DNA of 64,000 bases from Sneathiella litorea (GCF_009882915.1 NZ_WTUW01000009.1:620001-684000); one strand, 5' to 3'. Shown: positions 1 through 8,645, numbered from the stretch's first letter. A program made the numbers and translations. Notes: generated by a model from the sequence alone, not told the origin.

Positions 1-1
1 C

Positions 2-433
2 GAAATCGGAATCGAGAGTATCGTAACCCTTGGCGCCGCGTTCGGCTGGGCCGTCTGCATGATGATTATCAAGGACTTGGGACGCACAGAATCCGCGGAA
101 ACAATCACGGCCTATATGTCCCTGGTGATGGCGCCGATAGTCTTGATACCGGCCCTATTTTTCTGGACCACGCCTTCTCTTTATGATTTCGCATGGTTGT
201 TGGCGATTGGCCTCATGGGCGGTGCCGGGCAGCTCGCAATGGCAAACGCACTCAAATACGGAGAGGCGCAAGTTGTCCTTCCTGTCGAGTTTTCCCGATT
301 GATCTGGATCTCCTTGATTGCCTTTTTTGCCTTCGGTGAAGTTCCGGGGGTTTTCCTGTGGATTGGCGGGGGCATGATTATCGCGGCGACGACCTATATA
401 ACCATCCGGGAAGGTCGGGCCAAAAGGAGCTGA
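2..433 (+). CDS. DMT-superfamily (EamA) membrane transporter, C-terminal part
   Basis: This is the 3' end of a gene that begins before the window. The frame is open from base 2 and encodes about 143 residues. The protein is very hydrophobic, with about five membrane segments. The last half carries the typical EamA ending, in which a GQLAMANALKYGEA stretch precedes two final helices and a short basic tail (REGRAKRS). EamA/DMT proteins are usually inner-membrane exporters or exchangers of metabolites or amino acids; the substrate cannot be read from sequence. It converges on the cytochrome gene on the other strand with only 22 bases between the stop codons. I see no clear terminator there. Confidence 0.8.
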   Translation, partial: EIGIESIVTLGAAFGWAVCMMIIKDLGRTESAETITAYMSLVMAPIVLIPALFFWTTPSLYDFAWLLAIGLMGGAGQLAMANALKYGEAQVVLPVEFSRLIWISLIAFFAFGEVPGVFLWIGGGMIIAATTYITIREGRAKRS

Positions 434-455
434 TACCCCTTGTAGACACTCTCGC

Positions 456-932
456 CTACTGTGCGTTAGCGGAAGAATCCGGCGCAGATGACAGGGATTT
501 CAGATATTCAATAATAGCGTTTCTTTCCTCGGCCTTTTTCAGGCGGAATCCCATGGAAGTGCCCCTTGCGAAGGCCGTTGGATTTACCAGCCACTCATTC
601 AGTGTTTGATCCGTCCAGATTACATCAAGATTTCTAAGGGCCTTACTGTACCTAAAATCCACAACCGCGCCGGCCTTGCGCCCATATACGCCGCGGTGCC
701 GAGGGCCGATCCGGTTATTATCGAGGGAGTGGCACCCTCCACAACGACGCTTGTAAAGCTTTTCCCCTTCGACAACGAGTTGTTCGGAGACAGCGTAAGG
801 GGGAACGCTGTCTCCTTGTGATGTCACCTGGGTTATCTCTGGGTCGGAGGCGTTGACTGCATCTTTCGCAAACACGCTACTGGATAACAGGACCGCTGAG
901 AAACACAGGATGACATATGATAGTTTTTTCAT
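456..932 (-). CDS. Periplasmic mono-haem c-type cytochrome
   Basis: The 158-residue protein has an N-terminal signal peptide (about residues 1-22). One haem-attachment motif, CGGCH, lies at residues 64-68, followed by a GPRHRGVYGRKAG segment typical of class I cytochromes c. Met127 in GTSMGF is the likely second axial ligand. It should be an electron carrier exported to the periplasm. It is the last gene of a three-gene operon behind an ECF sigma factor and a ferritin-like protein (35-base gap to the latter). This suggests a redox or stress role rather than housekeeping respiration, which is an inference. ATG start at 932. Confidence 0.88.
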   Translation of the reverse strand: MKKLSYVILCFSAVLLSSSVFAKDAVNASDPEITQVTSQGDSVPPYAVSEQLVVEGEKLYKRRCGGCHSLDNNRIGPRHRGVYGRKAGAVVDFRYSKALRNLDVIWTDQTLNEWLVNPTAFARGTSMGFRLKKAEERNAIIEYLKSLSSAPDSSANAQ

Positions 933-967
933 TTAAACGTCTTACCGAAAAGAAATGAAATGCTGAC

Positions 968-1540
968 TTAGCCGAACATTAACGCAGCTTTGGGGATCGG
1001 CTGGCCGAGTGCATTCGCCAATATAGCCGCATGAAAAGCCTCATCTCCGGCCATTTGAGCGGCCACCTGATGGTAGTCCGGACCTAGAGAAGGAATAAGC
1101 CCAAGGTACGCATTTGCCGCGCCACGTTCCAAGTCCAAAGCAAGACGCAGCACATCCGCCTGATTTTTAAGGGTAGAGGCCTTCAGATCCTTGGCATATG
1201 CCCCTAGGGATTTTTCTTCAGCCGGCTTTCCGCCAAGCGTTTCCACGGCTTTCACAAGGATATCCCGATGCCCTTTGTGATGCCCCTGGAACGTCACGCC
1301 GATATCGACAACAGCTGGATCCAGTAAGCCGCTGGTGGCCGCGATCTGATACGCCGCAATGCCTTCATGTTCAAGCGCTATGGCGGCATTCAGGATTTGA
1401 ATATCCTGTGATGCATCCGCGGCATCGGCCGTTTTTATATTACTTCCAACAACCATGGCGAGGGCCGTCGCCGACAATGTTTTGCCGGTTGCGCCGAGAA
1501 ATGCGCGGCGTGAAGACAGAATCATGCTGTTATTTGACAT
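968..1540 (-). CDS. Tat-exported ferritin-like four-helix protein
   Basis: From the chosen start the product is 190 residues. A twin-arginine signal is visible (SSRRAFLG at residues 9-16, then a hydrophobic stretch ending near ADA). The mature part reads as a ferritin-like bundle. Likely metal ligands are Glu57 (ALEHEG), His88 and His91 (HHKGH), Glu138 (DLERG), and Glu167 and His170 (DEAFH). Such proteins bind a di-metal centre; the reaction is unknown. I chose the ATG at 1540 because AAGGAG lies 8 bases upstream. A longer frame starting at 1594 would overlap the sigma-factor gene and has no signal of its own. It is co-transcribed with the sigma factor upstream and cytochrome c downstream. 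Confidence 0.8.
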   Translation of the reverse strand: MSNNSMILSSRRAFLGATGKTLSATALAMVVGSNIKTADAADASQDIQILNAAIALEHEGIAAYQIAATSGLLDPAVVDIGVTFQGHHKGHRDILVKAVETLGGKPAEEKSLGAYAKDLKASTLKNQADVLRLALDLERGAANAYLGLIPSLGPDYHQVAAQMAGDEAFHAAILANALGQPIPKAALMFG

Positions 1541-1568
1541 CGAAGTACTCCTTGGTAGGGGGTTGAAC

Positions 1569-2249
1569 TTAAATATTAAGGGCGCACAAAACACGGTTGG
1601 TCATGGCGTCGCAGTCCGCACCGGCGAAGGCTATCGCATCGGCAAAGATTGTTTCAAAATTTAGCTCCAGATGTTTACGCAACTCGCGGCGGGCCCGGAA
1701 AAGTCGCGATTTAACTGTCGCTTCCTTGATTTGTAACGCTTCAGCAGTTTCGGAAACAGACATACCCTCTATATCGCGCAGGACAAACACGGAGCGATAT
1801 TCATTGGGTAGGCGCGCAATTGCCGTTTTCAGCAGTTCAGAGAATTGCTTGCGCAATAGTTCCGATTCCGGAGATCGCAGATCTGATTGCGTCTCATACC
1901 GGGATTGGTATTCCTCAAATATGGCGATGTCCTGCTTGAGGTAATCAGTATGACGACGCTGTATAGCGCGACGCCGGTCGATCGCCGCATTGTAGACAAT
2001 ACGCGTAAGCCAGGTCGACAAGCTGGAATTTCCATCGAATGTTTCAAGAGAATTGAACGCTTTCAAATAAGCCTCCTGTACAACCTCTTCGGCGTCCGCG
2101 TGATTGCGCAACACGCTCCATGCCGTCCGAAACAAACGCTGGTTATTGCGGGTGGTTATCGTTCTGACCGCGAGCGGATCACGATTAGCCGCACGCCGGG
2201 CAAGTTCGACATCATCCATCTTTTCAACAGCAGCAAGGTTCTGGGGCAT
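1569..2249 (-). CDS. ECF-type RNA polymerase sigma factor
   Basis: The product is a sigma-70 family protein of 226 residues. Region 2 is recognisable by ADAEEVVQEAYLKAF and the WLTRIVYNAAIDRRR core-binding and -10 recognition part. Region 4 is recognisable by LPNEYRSVFVLRDIEGMS followed by a helix-turn-helix (SETAEALQIKEATVKSRLFRAR). A short C-terminal extension ends in CDAMTNRVLCAL. No anti-sigma gene is visible beside it. I prefer the ATG at 2249 over the one at 2258. AAGGA lies 9 bases before the former but touches the latter, and the promoter at 2273-2301 leaves only a very short leader. That promoter has the ECF pattern, so the gene probably activates itself together with the ferritin-like and cytochrome genes. 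Confidence 0.9.
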   Translation of the reverse strand: MPQNLAAVEKMDDVELARRAANRDPLAVRTITTRNNQRLFRTAWSVLRNHADAEEVVQEAYLKAFNSLETFDGNSSLSTWLTRIVYNAAIDRRRAIQRRHTDYLKQDIAIFEEYQSRYETQSDLRSPESELLRKQFSELLKTAIARLPNEYRSVFVLRDIEGMSVSETAEALQIKEATVKSRLFRARRELRKHLELNFETIFADAIAFAGADCDAMTNRVLCALNI

Positions 2250-2272
2250 ATTCGTCATTCCTTTTTGCCCTA

Positions 2273-2301
2273 TTAGACGCCAGATCGACAGAAAGGTTCC
2301 C
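2273..2301 (-). promoter_or_regulatory. ECF-sigma-type promoter of the sigma-ferritin-cytochrome operon
   Basis: On the minus strand GGGAACC (2301-2295) is followed by CGTCTAA (2279-2273). GGAAC and CGTC are separated by exactly 16 bases. This is the classical -35/-10 pattern read by ECF sigma factors, not by the housekeeping sigma factor. Transcription would start near 2266, just ahead of the AAGGA ribosome site of the sigma gene, so autoregulation is likely. Confidence 0.7.
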
Positions 2302-2544
2302 GGTCTTAAATATTATTTCGTTTTCTCTTCCTTTTGGGCTGAATTATAAATTGAGACAGGAAGGGACATTGGTCGAAAACGGTAGGCGTTTGCTGTATTT
2401 ACGACGGTTCTCGCGATGCGGGCTGCATCGATACTTCCTTTTAGGACTATAACGTAAAAGGTCAGCCGTAATCAGATAGTGATTTTGCTAAATACATATT
2501 TATTATAGTCGGCATTTTTAGAACAAAGGCTTTACCGATACCCC

Positions 2545-3369
2545 TTAGTCATACAGCTCCGGTCGCCGATCTTGACGATAGGTTGCAACGGAACGCCATT
2601 TCTCCAGGTCCTCTCCCTTAAAATGGATATCCGCGATCGCAATATCCTCGCCATTTGGTATTGATGCCAGAATCTGGCCAGAAGGCGCAATAATACAGGA
2701 ATGACCAAGGCTCTCGAAGCCCATCTCTGTTCCCGTACGGTTAGCCATGGCGACGATCACGCCGTTCTCCAGCGCTCTTGTCGCAGCCATGCCTTGTGTC
2801 GTTACCCCGCTCCAGCCCCAGGTTTCGCGTTGATAGGCATCTGAAATCCAATTTGTACTATTGATAATAATTTCAGCGCCGCGATTAACGAGAGTTCGAA
2901 AATAGTCCGGGAAAATCATGTCATAGCATATCGTCATACCGATACGCCCGAGGTCTGTATCGACGATTGTTGGCATATTTCCAAGCTCATAAGAGAGCCG
3001 TTCGGTGGAGAATAAATGCGCCTTATAATATGTCGCCAGCCGCTTCCCGGTTGGCGAAAAAATAACTTGGGCATTGTAATATTTGCCCTTGTCCGCAACG
3101 ACTGTCCCCACCGCAAGATGAATACCGGCCCCTGCCGCAATTTCAGCCAGTTTCTGATCTGTGGGTCCATCAACAGGCTCCGCAAGATCCGCTAGATTGT
3201 CAGAGATGAAATACCCGGTTGTCGCGCATTCGGGAAATATGACCAAATTGACGTTCTGCTCGCTCGCTGTCTGCGCAAAATGATCTATTTTCTGCAAGTT
3301 TGCCGTTACGTTCCCAACGGCGCAGTCCATCTGCACGACGGCTAATTTCAGTTTGATATCCTCGGTCAT
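2545..3369 (-). CDS. Carbon-nitrogen hydrolase (nitrilase superfamily amidase)
   Basis: The 274-residue protein carries the nitrilase-superfamily triad: Glu47 in IFPECATTGYF, Lys116 in YYKAHLF and Cys148 in MTICYDMIFPD. The superfamily hydrolyses C-N bonds of amides, carbamoyl compounds or nitriles in the cytoplasm. The length is normal and there is no signal peptide. It is the last gene of the operon that begins with an isochorismatase-like hydrolase and includes a complete ribose-type ABC importer. It therefore probably processes the imported compound or a product of the first hydrolase. ATG start with AGAGGT 8 bases upstream. The exact substrate is unknown. Confidence 0.88.
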   Translation of the reverse strand: MTEDIKLKLAVVQMDCAVGNVTANLQKIDHFAQTASEQNVNLVIFPECATTGYFISDNLADLAEPVDGPTDQKLAEIAAGAGIHLAVGTVVADKGKYYNAQVIFSPTGKRLATYYKAHLFSTERLSYELGNMPTIVDTDLGRIGMTICYDMIFPDYFRTLVNRGAEIIINSTNWISDAYQRETWGWSGVTTQGMAATRALENGVIVAMANRTGTEMGFESLGHSCIIAPSGQILASIPNGEDIAIADIHFKGEDLEKWRSVATYRQDRRPELYD

Positions 3370-3401
3370 TTCGGTACCTCTAGAAAATATATAATGCGCC
3401 G

Positions 3402-4871
3402 TTACGCGGCTGTCCCGGTCGCGGCCTGCAGCACCTTTTCTTCAGTAAGCTGATCGGTTGGCAAATCTTCAACGATCTCGCCTTCATGTAAAACCAGCAA
3501 ACGATGCGCGGCTGCGAACAGCTCTTTCATTTCAGACGATATGAAAATTATGGCTACCCCCTGCTCAGCTAGACCAAGGAGCAGTTGATAGATTTCTTCC
3601 TTCGCGCCAACATCAACCCCTCGGGTGGGTTCATCACAAATCAGAACTCTTGGATTGCACAAAAGTGCCCGTCCAAAGATAGCCTTTTGCTGGTTTCCGC
3701 CGCTAAGGTCGCTTATAGGGGCATCCACAGAGCTTGCGACAAGATGCAGTCGATCAAGTATCTCGGTGCCGGCCTGTCTTTCATTCTTTTGCTGCAGGAA
3801 CCCATATGAAGAAAACCTCTCCAGCGCGGATGCCGTCGTATTCTTTAGAACCGATAAATTAGCGAAAAGACCATCATATTTTCTGTTCTCGGTCAGATAA
3901 ACAATACCGTGCTGAATGGCATGCCCTGGAGATTTGGGATCAATTTTATCCCCATGCAATATGACGTCCATATCCTCATCGGCTTCTAGTCCGATAAGCT
4001 TGCGGGCCAGGCGGGTCCGCCCCGCCCCGACAAGGCCGGCGACGCCCAGAATTTCACCTTCTAAAACCTTGAAACCCCGTCGGCGATCCTTGAAACTAAC
4101 TTCCAGGATTGTATCGCCCGCACTGTTGGCTTTCAGCCCTTTGGATTGGTCTATATCGTGACCGATCATCATGCGAATTATATCTTGCGGTGAAATATCC
4201 GCTGTTTGAACCGTATCGATTTTCCTACCATCACGCAGCACAGTCACCCGGTCGGAAATCGAAAAAATTTCCTCCATGCGATGCGATACATACAGGATCA
4301 GCATTCCCTGCTGCTTCAAACTCTCAATAATCCTGAAGAGGTTCTCCTGCTCCGGCAAGGATAAAACAGCCGTTGGCTCATCAAGAATAAGAATGCGGGA
4401 GTCAACTGAGAGCGCGCGCGCAATCTCCACTAATTGCAAATTGGCAACGGATAAAGTCTCGACCAAACTCGTCTCATCCAGGTCAAGATTATACTTATCC
4501 AGAATTGCACGGGCATCGCTACGCATTTTCTTGTGACTGAGTATGCCGGATTTCCCACACGGTTCCCGCCCCAGAAAGATATTCTGTGCGACTGTCAGCT
4601 GTGGGATAGAGCTGAATTCCTGATAGACCGTACTAACACCACAACTAACGGCAACACCCGGCGAGGATAGCTGTACAGGTCTATTATCGATTAGAATCTC
4701 ACCTTCGGTCGGGCGAAAGACACCCGACAAAAGGTTCATCAGGGTGCTTTTTCCAGCACCATTCGCACCGACAAGAGCGTGGACTTCCCCTGCCTCCGCA
4801 GTAAAATCCACGCCCTCCAGTGCCAACACTCCAGGAAATCGCTTCGTCAATCCTTTGATTTCAAGCAGCAT
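3402..4871 (-). CDS. Ribose/sugar-type ABC importer ATPase with two nucleotide-binding domains (RbsA-like)
   Basis: The 489-residue protein has tandem ATPase domains. Domain 1 has Walker A GANGAGKS (35-42) and Walker B ILILDEPTAVL. Domain 2 has a degenerate Walker A (GLVGAGRTR), a good signature LSGGNQQKAIFGRAL and Walker B LICDEPTRGVDVG. One good and one degenerate site is normal for RbsA/MglA/XylG proteins. It powers uptake through the two RbsC-like permeases encoded upstream in the same operon, with the periplasmic binding protein gene immediately before it (30-base gap). Start ATG with GAAGGGA upstream. Substrate not readable; despite the family name it need not be a sugar. Confidence 0.92.
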   Translation of the reverse strand: MLLEIKGLTKRFPGVLALEGVDFTAEAGEVHALVGANGAGKSTLMNLLSGVFRPTEGEILIDNRPVQLSSPGVAVSCGVSTVYQEFSSIPQLTVAQNIFLGREPCGKSGILSHKKMRSDARAILDKYNLDLDETSLVETLSVANLQLVEIARALSVDSRILILDEPTAVLSLPEQENLFRIIESLKQQGMLILYVSHRMEEIFSISDRVTVLRDGRKIDTVQTADISPQDIIRMMIGHDIDQSKGLKANSAGDTILEVSFKDRRRGFKVLEGEILGVAGLVGAGRTRLARKLIGLEADEDMDVILHGDKIDPKSPGHAIQHGIVYLTENRKYDGLFANLSVLKNTTASALERFSSYGFLQQKNERQAGTEILDRLHLVASSVDAPISDLSGGNQQKAIFGRALLCNPRVLICDEPTRGVDVGAKEEIYQLLLGLAEQGVAIIFISSEMKELFAAAHRLLVLHEGEIVEDLPTDQLTEEKVLQAATGTAA

Positions 4872-4901
4872 TTCTATCCCTTCGTGTGGTTTTTGGTAAA
4901 A

Positions 4902-5954
4902 TTATTGAGGCTTCCAGGCTTCAGGCAGCTCACTTGCCCACCAGTCGTCCGGACGATCCGTTTCCGCATAGACACCTGCGGCCCCTGGAGAAATATACTC
5001 TGATGGCACTTTCTGGCCACGACGCACATTTTCTCCGCGCAAGATGCGCATACCAAGACGGAGTGCTTCCTGTCCAACCCGTGTCGGGAAGGTGACGGCA
5101 CCGCCCTGATTGTTCGTGCGCACCCATTTCAGCCAACCGTTATATTCATCACCCGGCGACATAATAACCTCACTCAGCCGACCGGCTTCGTCAAACGCTT
5201 CTGCAACGCCAATTGACATTTGTCCTGCGGGTGAGAATACACCATCAATTTCTGGATATTTCTGCAATAGGTTTTCTGTAATCTGCTTTGCTTTTGCGCG
5301 GTTCCAGTCACCGTATTCCGCGCTCAGCAATTCGATATCCGGATATTCCTCCATGACAGCCTTAAGGGCTGCAAGCTGATCAACAGCGGCTGTTGTACCG
5401 GCGATCGGAAGCATGGCGAAAATCTTTCCTTTGCCGCCCATATCCTGGAATAACCTGCGTGCGACCATCTCACCGAGGTTCCACTGATCGATAAAAACGC
5501 TGGCCGTAACGGACGGGCTGTTTACGAAACCTCCGCCGGTGTTAATGGTCGGAATTCCTTTATCCGTGGCTTTTTTCAACGCGCCTTCAATCGCCTTGTC
5601 GTCAACGGGCCAGTATAGAATTAAGTCCACACCTTTGCTGATCAGGTCTTCAATATCTGCAACCTGCTTGGTTGGATTGAAGGCGGCATCGGTGACAAGC
5701 ACTTCGGTAATATCATCATGAAGAGAGGCTTCATACTTGATGTGCTGAAGCGTGAATACCACCCATGAGTTTCCCATATAACCCGCGGCAACGCCGATTT
5801 TATAAGGCCCCTCTTTTTTATAGGCAGATGTATCGACAATTTCCGCCGCCTGTTTTTCCTGCATAACCCGAGCTTCATCAGCAGCCGATGCCAGACCGGT
5901 CAATAGTCCGATCGCGACTACGGTGCTTCCGACAAATTCGATAAGTTTTCTCAT
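4902..5954 (-). CDS. Periplasmic substrate-binding protein of ribose-type ABC importer
   Basis: The product is 350 residues with a signal peptide (about 1-24, ending ASA). The body reads as a type 1 periplasmic binding fold. VGYMGNSWV-like start residues (GVAAGYMGNSW) and a KGVDLILYWPVD segment match the LacI/ribose-binding family. It sits between the permease and ATPase genes and delivers the ligand to them. GGGGAAGG lies just before the ATG. Ligand specificity is unknown; the flanking hydrolase genes point to a nitrogen-containing small molecule (inference). Confidence 0.88.
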   Translation of the reverse strand: MRKLIEFVGSTVVAIGLLTGLASAADEARVMQEKQAAEIVDTSAYKKEGPYKIGVAAGYMGNSWVVFTLQHIKYEASLHDDITEVLVTDAAFNPTKQVADIEDLISKGVDLILYWPVDDKAIEGALKKATDKGIPTINTGGGFVNSPSVTASVFIDQWNLGEMVARRLFQDMGGKGKIFAMLPIAGTTAAVDQLAALKAVMEEYPDIELLSAEYGDWNRAKAKQITENLLQKYPEIDGVFSPAGQMSIGVAEAFDEAGRLSEVIMSPGDEYNGWLKWVRTNNQGGAVTFPTRVGQEALRLGMRILRGENVRRGQKVPSEYISPGAAGVYAETDRPDDWWASELPEAWKPQ

Positions 5955-5987
5955 TGCCTTCCCCTTGTTGTTATGTGCGCTGCATAC

Positions 5988-6965
5988 CTAGCGCACTTTC
6001 TTGAAATAAATGTATGCTGAAGACGCAATAATGATTATGGCGCCCTTAACGATAAGCTGGGCGTTATAATCAAGCCCAACGATGTTGACTAAATTGAATG
6101 CGATTAACAAAACGAACACAGCGGCAATTGTACCGCCTATCCCGCCGCGGCCTCCCTGAAAGGTGGTTCCGCCGAGGATAACAGCCGCCAGCACGTCAAA
6201 CTCCAGACCCCGGCCGGCAAATGTACTGGAAACACCGGAACGGGCCAGCAACGCAATTCCCGCCATAGCCCCCATCAGGCCAGATAAAGCATAGGCGATA
6301 ATCGTTATTCTTTTGACGTGAAGCCCCGAAAGCTCGGCAGCCTGAGGATTGCTACCGATTAAGTAGAGGTTACGGCAGAATTTCGTTGTTTGCTGTAACC
6401 TTACTCCGACAAGTGCGAGCCCGAGGAAAAAGAGCGCAAGAACGGGAACAACACCGCCAATCCTGAAATTAAAGAACTCGCGAAAACCAGGAGAAACTAT
6501 CCCTCGCGCCGTCCCGCCGGAATAGATCTGGGTAATCCCAGTAATCACAACTGCCATTCCAAGTGTCAGGATAAAGGGGGAAATGCGGTTATAGGCAATC
6601 AGAACCCCATTGATCCCGCCAATAAATGCTCCGACAGCCAGCGCAAACGTCACCGCAAGAGGGATATTCGCCACCTGACCATCCATCAAGACCGCCGTCA
6701 AAACAGCCGTCAAGGAAATGATCGCGCCCACGGACAGATCAACACCCCCCAGGATCATCACCAAAGTCACCCCAATCGCGGCAACCCCGACAGGTGCCGC
6801 CTGACGGACTATATTGAAAATATAGACAGGGCGGAGAAACGCATCGGAAAGCAGGGCAGCAACTGAAAACAGGAGGGCGAGGACGATCCAGATTGCATTT
6901 GAACTAGCCCAACGCCAAATTCTCGTTTGGAGGTTATCAGCAACTGTCCCCGTTCTGTCACTCAT
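5988..6965 (-). CDS. Ribose-type ABC importer permease (second of two)
   Basis: The product is 325 residues, almost entirely membrane segments, about eight to ten helices. The RbsC-family core GVTLVMILGGVDLSVGAI is present near residue 70, and a second conserved stretch AAVILGGTTFQGGRGG near residue 260. It forms the inner-membrane channel with the neighbouring permease. Its ATG overlaps the stop codon of that upstream gene (ATGA, 6962-6965), so the two are translationally coupled. Two different permease genes imply a heterodimeric channel. Confidence 0.9.
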   Translation of the reverse strand: MSDRTGTVADNLQTRIWRWASSNAIWIVLALLFSVAALLSDAFLRPVYIFNIVRQAAPVGVAAIGVTLVMILGGVDLSVGAIISLTAVLTAVLMDGQVANIPLAVTFALAVGAFIGGINGVLIAYNRISPFILTLGMAVVITGITQIYSGGTARGIVSPGFREFFNFRIGGVVPVLALFFLGLALVGVRLQQTTKFCRNLYLIGSNPQAAELSGLHVKRITIIAYALSGLMGAMAGIALLARSGVSSTFAGRGLEFDVLAAVILGGTTFQGGRGGIGGTIAAVFVLLIAFNLVNIVGLDYNAQLIVKGAIIIIASSAYIYFKKVR

Positions 6966-7906
6966 GACGCGACTATCCTTTTTGGCTGATTAAGAAGAAT
7001 GGCAATGACGACGATCAGGCCCTTAACAAGGATTTGAACAAATGACGATATTTCCATAAGATTCAATATGTTGCTGGCAACACCAAGAACAAAGACAGCC
7101 GCTATAGTTCCGAGAATACTGCCTCGCCCACCAGCGAGTGACGTCCCTCCCAAGACAACGGCAACAATGGCGTCAAGCTCGTATCCAACACCAGCGTTTG
7201 GATATCCGGTACCAAGACGACCCGCAACGAGCATGCCCGCCACCCCAGCGGACAGGCCGGAGAAAATGAAAGCCCAGACCTTGACACGACCGGTCAGAAT
7301 GCCTGCTCGACGCGCCTGTTCCTCCCCGCCTCCAACGGCAAAGATATGGGCGCCAAGACGTGTTCTGTATAATAGGAATGAAACGAATGTTGCGACGAAA
7401 ATCAGTAAAATAATGGAAAAAGGAACACCGAAAATCGTCCCATTTGCCATCCAGGAAAATTCCGGCGAAACCTGTCCTACACTTCTATCCGTATAAACAA
7501 AAATCAAACCTTGCAGGATACTCAACATCCCGAAGGTCAGGATGAGGGGGTGAATACGCAGCAGATTATTAAGCAGGCCATTAATCATCCCGACACCGCC
7601 ACCTAGCCCAAGTGCGACAAGAATGGCAAACGCCGTCATGCTTGACTGCCCCTGCATAAGATCGGCAATGATAACGACAATCAGCCCAAGCAGCATACCA
7701 ACGGAGAGGTCGATAAGACCGGCAATGATAACGACCGTTTGACCTATTGCCAGTATCGCCAGCGGAGCAGACTGAATGGCAATATTAGTAAGGTTATTGA
7801 CCGTTCCAAATTCCGGTACGAAAATGAAAGCGAACAATACTGTCATACCCAAAAGGACGATAATTCCGTATTTGCTGCTCAGTGCGGAGGTTATAGGGTC
7901 ACGCAT
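6962..7906 (-). CDS. Ribose-type ABC importer permease (first of two)
   Basis: The product is 314 residues with many membrane segments. It has the same RbsC-family signatures as its neighbour: GQTVVIIAGLIDLSVGM near residue 60 and VAVVLGGTSLAGGRGS near residue 250. It starts inside the end of the isochorismatase-like gene (8-base overlap) and its own stop overlaps the next permease start. This tight packing indicates one transcript and balanced expression of the channel halves. The transported compound is unknown. Confidence 0.9.
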   Translation of the reverse strand: MRDPITSALSSKYGIIVLLGMTVLFAFIFVPEFGTVNNLTNIAIQSAPLAILAIGQTVVIIAGLIDLSVGMLLGLIVVIIADLMQGQSSMTAFAILVALGLGGGVGMINGLLNNLLRIHPLILTFGMLSILQGLIFVYTDRSVGQVSPEFSWMANGTIFGVPFSIILLIFVATFVSFLLYRTRLGAHIFAVGGGEEQARRAGILTGRVKVWAFIFSGLSAGVAGMLVAGRLGTGYPNAGVGYELDAIVAVVLGGTSLAGGRGSILGTIAAVFVLGVASNILNLMEISSFVQILVKGLIVVIAILLNQPKRIVAS

Positions 7907-8522
7907 CTTTCATCTGCACCAGTACTTCTTCAGTGGTAGCTACCCAGCCAAATTTCATGGCAAAATTCTCCAATGTGGCAGCATGTAGATGGGGGGCAAA
8001 AGATGAAACGGCATCAGAGATCATGGTTGCTTTGAAACCATGATGAAAAGCTTCTCGTGCTGTTTCCTCAACGCATATCTGTGTGACCGTGCCCGTAACG
8101 ACTACGGATTCTACATCCAGTGCATGAAGCATGTCGGCCAACGCTGTTCCATGAAAGGCGCCATAGCCAAATTTTTCGATGATATAATCATCGCTTTCGG
8201 GATAGATTTCGCTGATGATATCCGTGCATTCGAGCGGCTCATTTCGATCCTCAAAGCGCCGATAATGCCCTTTCCAGCAGCATTTCGTATCCTCCTCGCA
8301 TTCTGGTGACCAATTCCAGAGCAGTGACCTGTAGGGTGTCGAGAGGAACTTGGTGTAAAAAATAGGACGTCTGGCAGTGCGAAAAGCAGAAATGAGTGAT
8401 TGATGCTGCTTGATAGTCGCGCGGGCATCCGGCACTTCCAAAGGGGCGCCGGAGCGCACAAAATCATTTTGCATATCCACGATCAACAGAGCCGGATTGC
8501 CTATGTCTAGCAATGGTGCCAC
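7899..8522 (-). CDS. Isochorismatase-like cysteine hydrolase
   Basis: The 207-residue protein has the family's catalytic triad: Asp16 in LIVDMQNDF, Lys117 in EKFGYGAFHGT and Cys150 in the VTGTVTQICVEETA turn, which usually contains a cis peptide. Family members hydrolyse amide, carbamoyl or vinyl-ether bonds (isochorismate, N-carbamoylsarcosine, nicotinamide, biuret). The start is GTG at 8522 with GGAGGG 9 bases upstream. It is the first gene of the importer operon and precedes the permeases. With the nitrilase-type gene at the other end, it suggests stepwise hydrolysis of an imported ureide, carbamoyl or amide compound. That pathway is an inference. Confidence 0.88.
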   Translation of the reverse strand: MAPLLDIGNPALLIVDMQNDFVRSGAPLEVPDARATIKQHQSLISAFRTARRPIFYTKFLSTPYRSLLWNWSPECEEDTKCCWKGHYRRFEDRNEPLECTDIISEIYPESDDYIIEKFGYGAFHGTALADMLHALDVESVVVTGTVTQICVEETAREAFHHGFKATMISDAVSSFAPHLHAATLENFAMKFGWVATTEEVLVQMKDA

Positions 8523-8561
8523 CCTTTCCCTCCTTGCCGCAATTATTTTTTGTTATTCACT

Positions 8562-8580
8562 CTGAAGATGTAATCTTCAG
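8562..8580. repeat. Perfect 8-bp inverted repeat between leader ORF and hydrolase gene
   Basis: CTGAAGAT and ATCTTCAG flank a 3-base centre. The site lies 40 bases ahead of the GTG start of the isochorismatase-like gene, within its presumed leader transcript. No run of T follows on the transcribed strand, so it is not a classical terminator. It could be an operator or an mRNA hairpin. Confidence 0.5.
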
Positions 8581-8588
8581 TTTCGTAT

Positions 8589-8645
8589 TTATTTTAGGAT
8601 TGGCGATTCACCCGATCTGACAGCACATATTATCGTGGTTCGCAT
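8589..8645 (-). CDS. Possible 18-codon leader ORF ahead of the importer operon
   Basis: An ATG at 8645 is preceded by a very strong ribosome site (GAGGAGGG, 5-base spacing), followed by 18 codons and TAA. The encoded peptide begins MRTTIICAVRSGE and resembles nothing I know. It lies between the predicted promoter (8711-8739) and the first structural gene. Such a position would suit a translated leader controlling the operon. It may also be a chance ORF; only the ribosome site supports it. Confidence 0.3.
   Translation of the reverse strand: MRTTIICAVRSGESPILK

Noticed and set aside
3402-4871. Degenerate second Walker A as a sign of a damaged ATPase
   Set aside because: One degenerate nucleotide site is usual in RbsA/MglA-type tandem ATPases.
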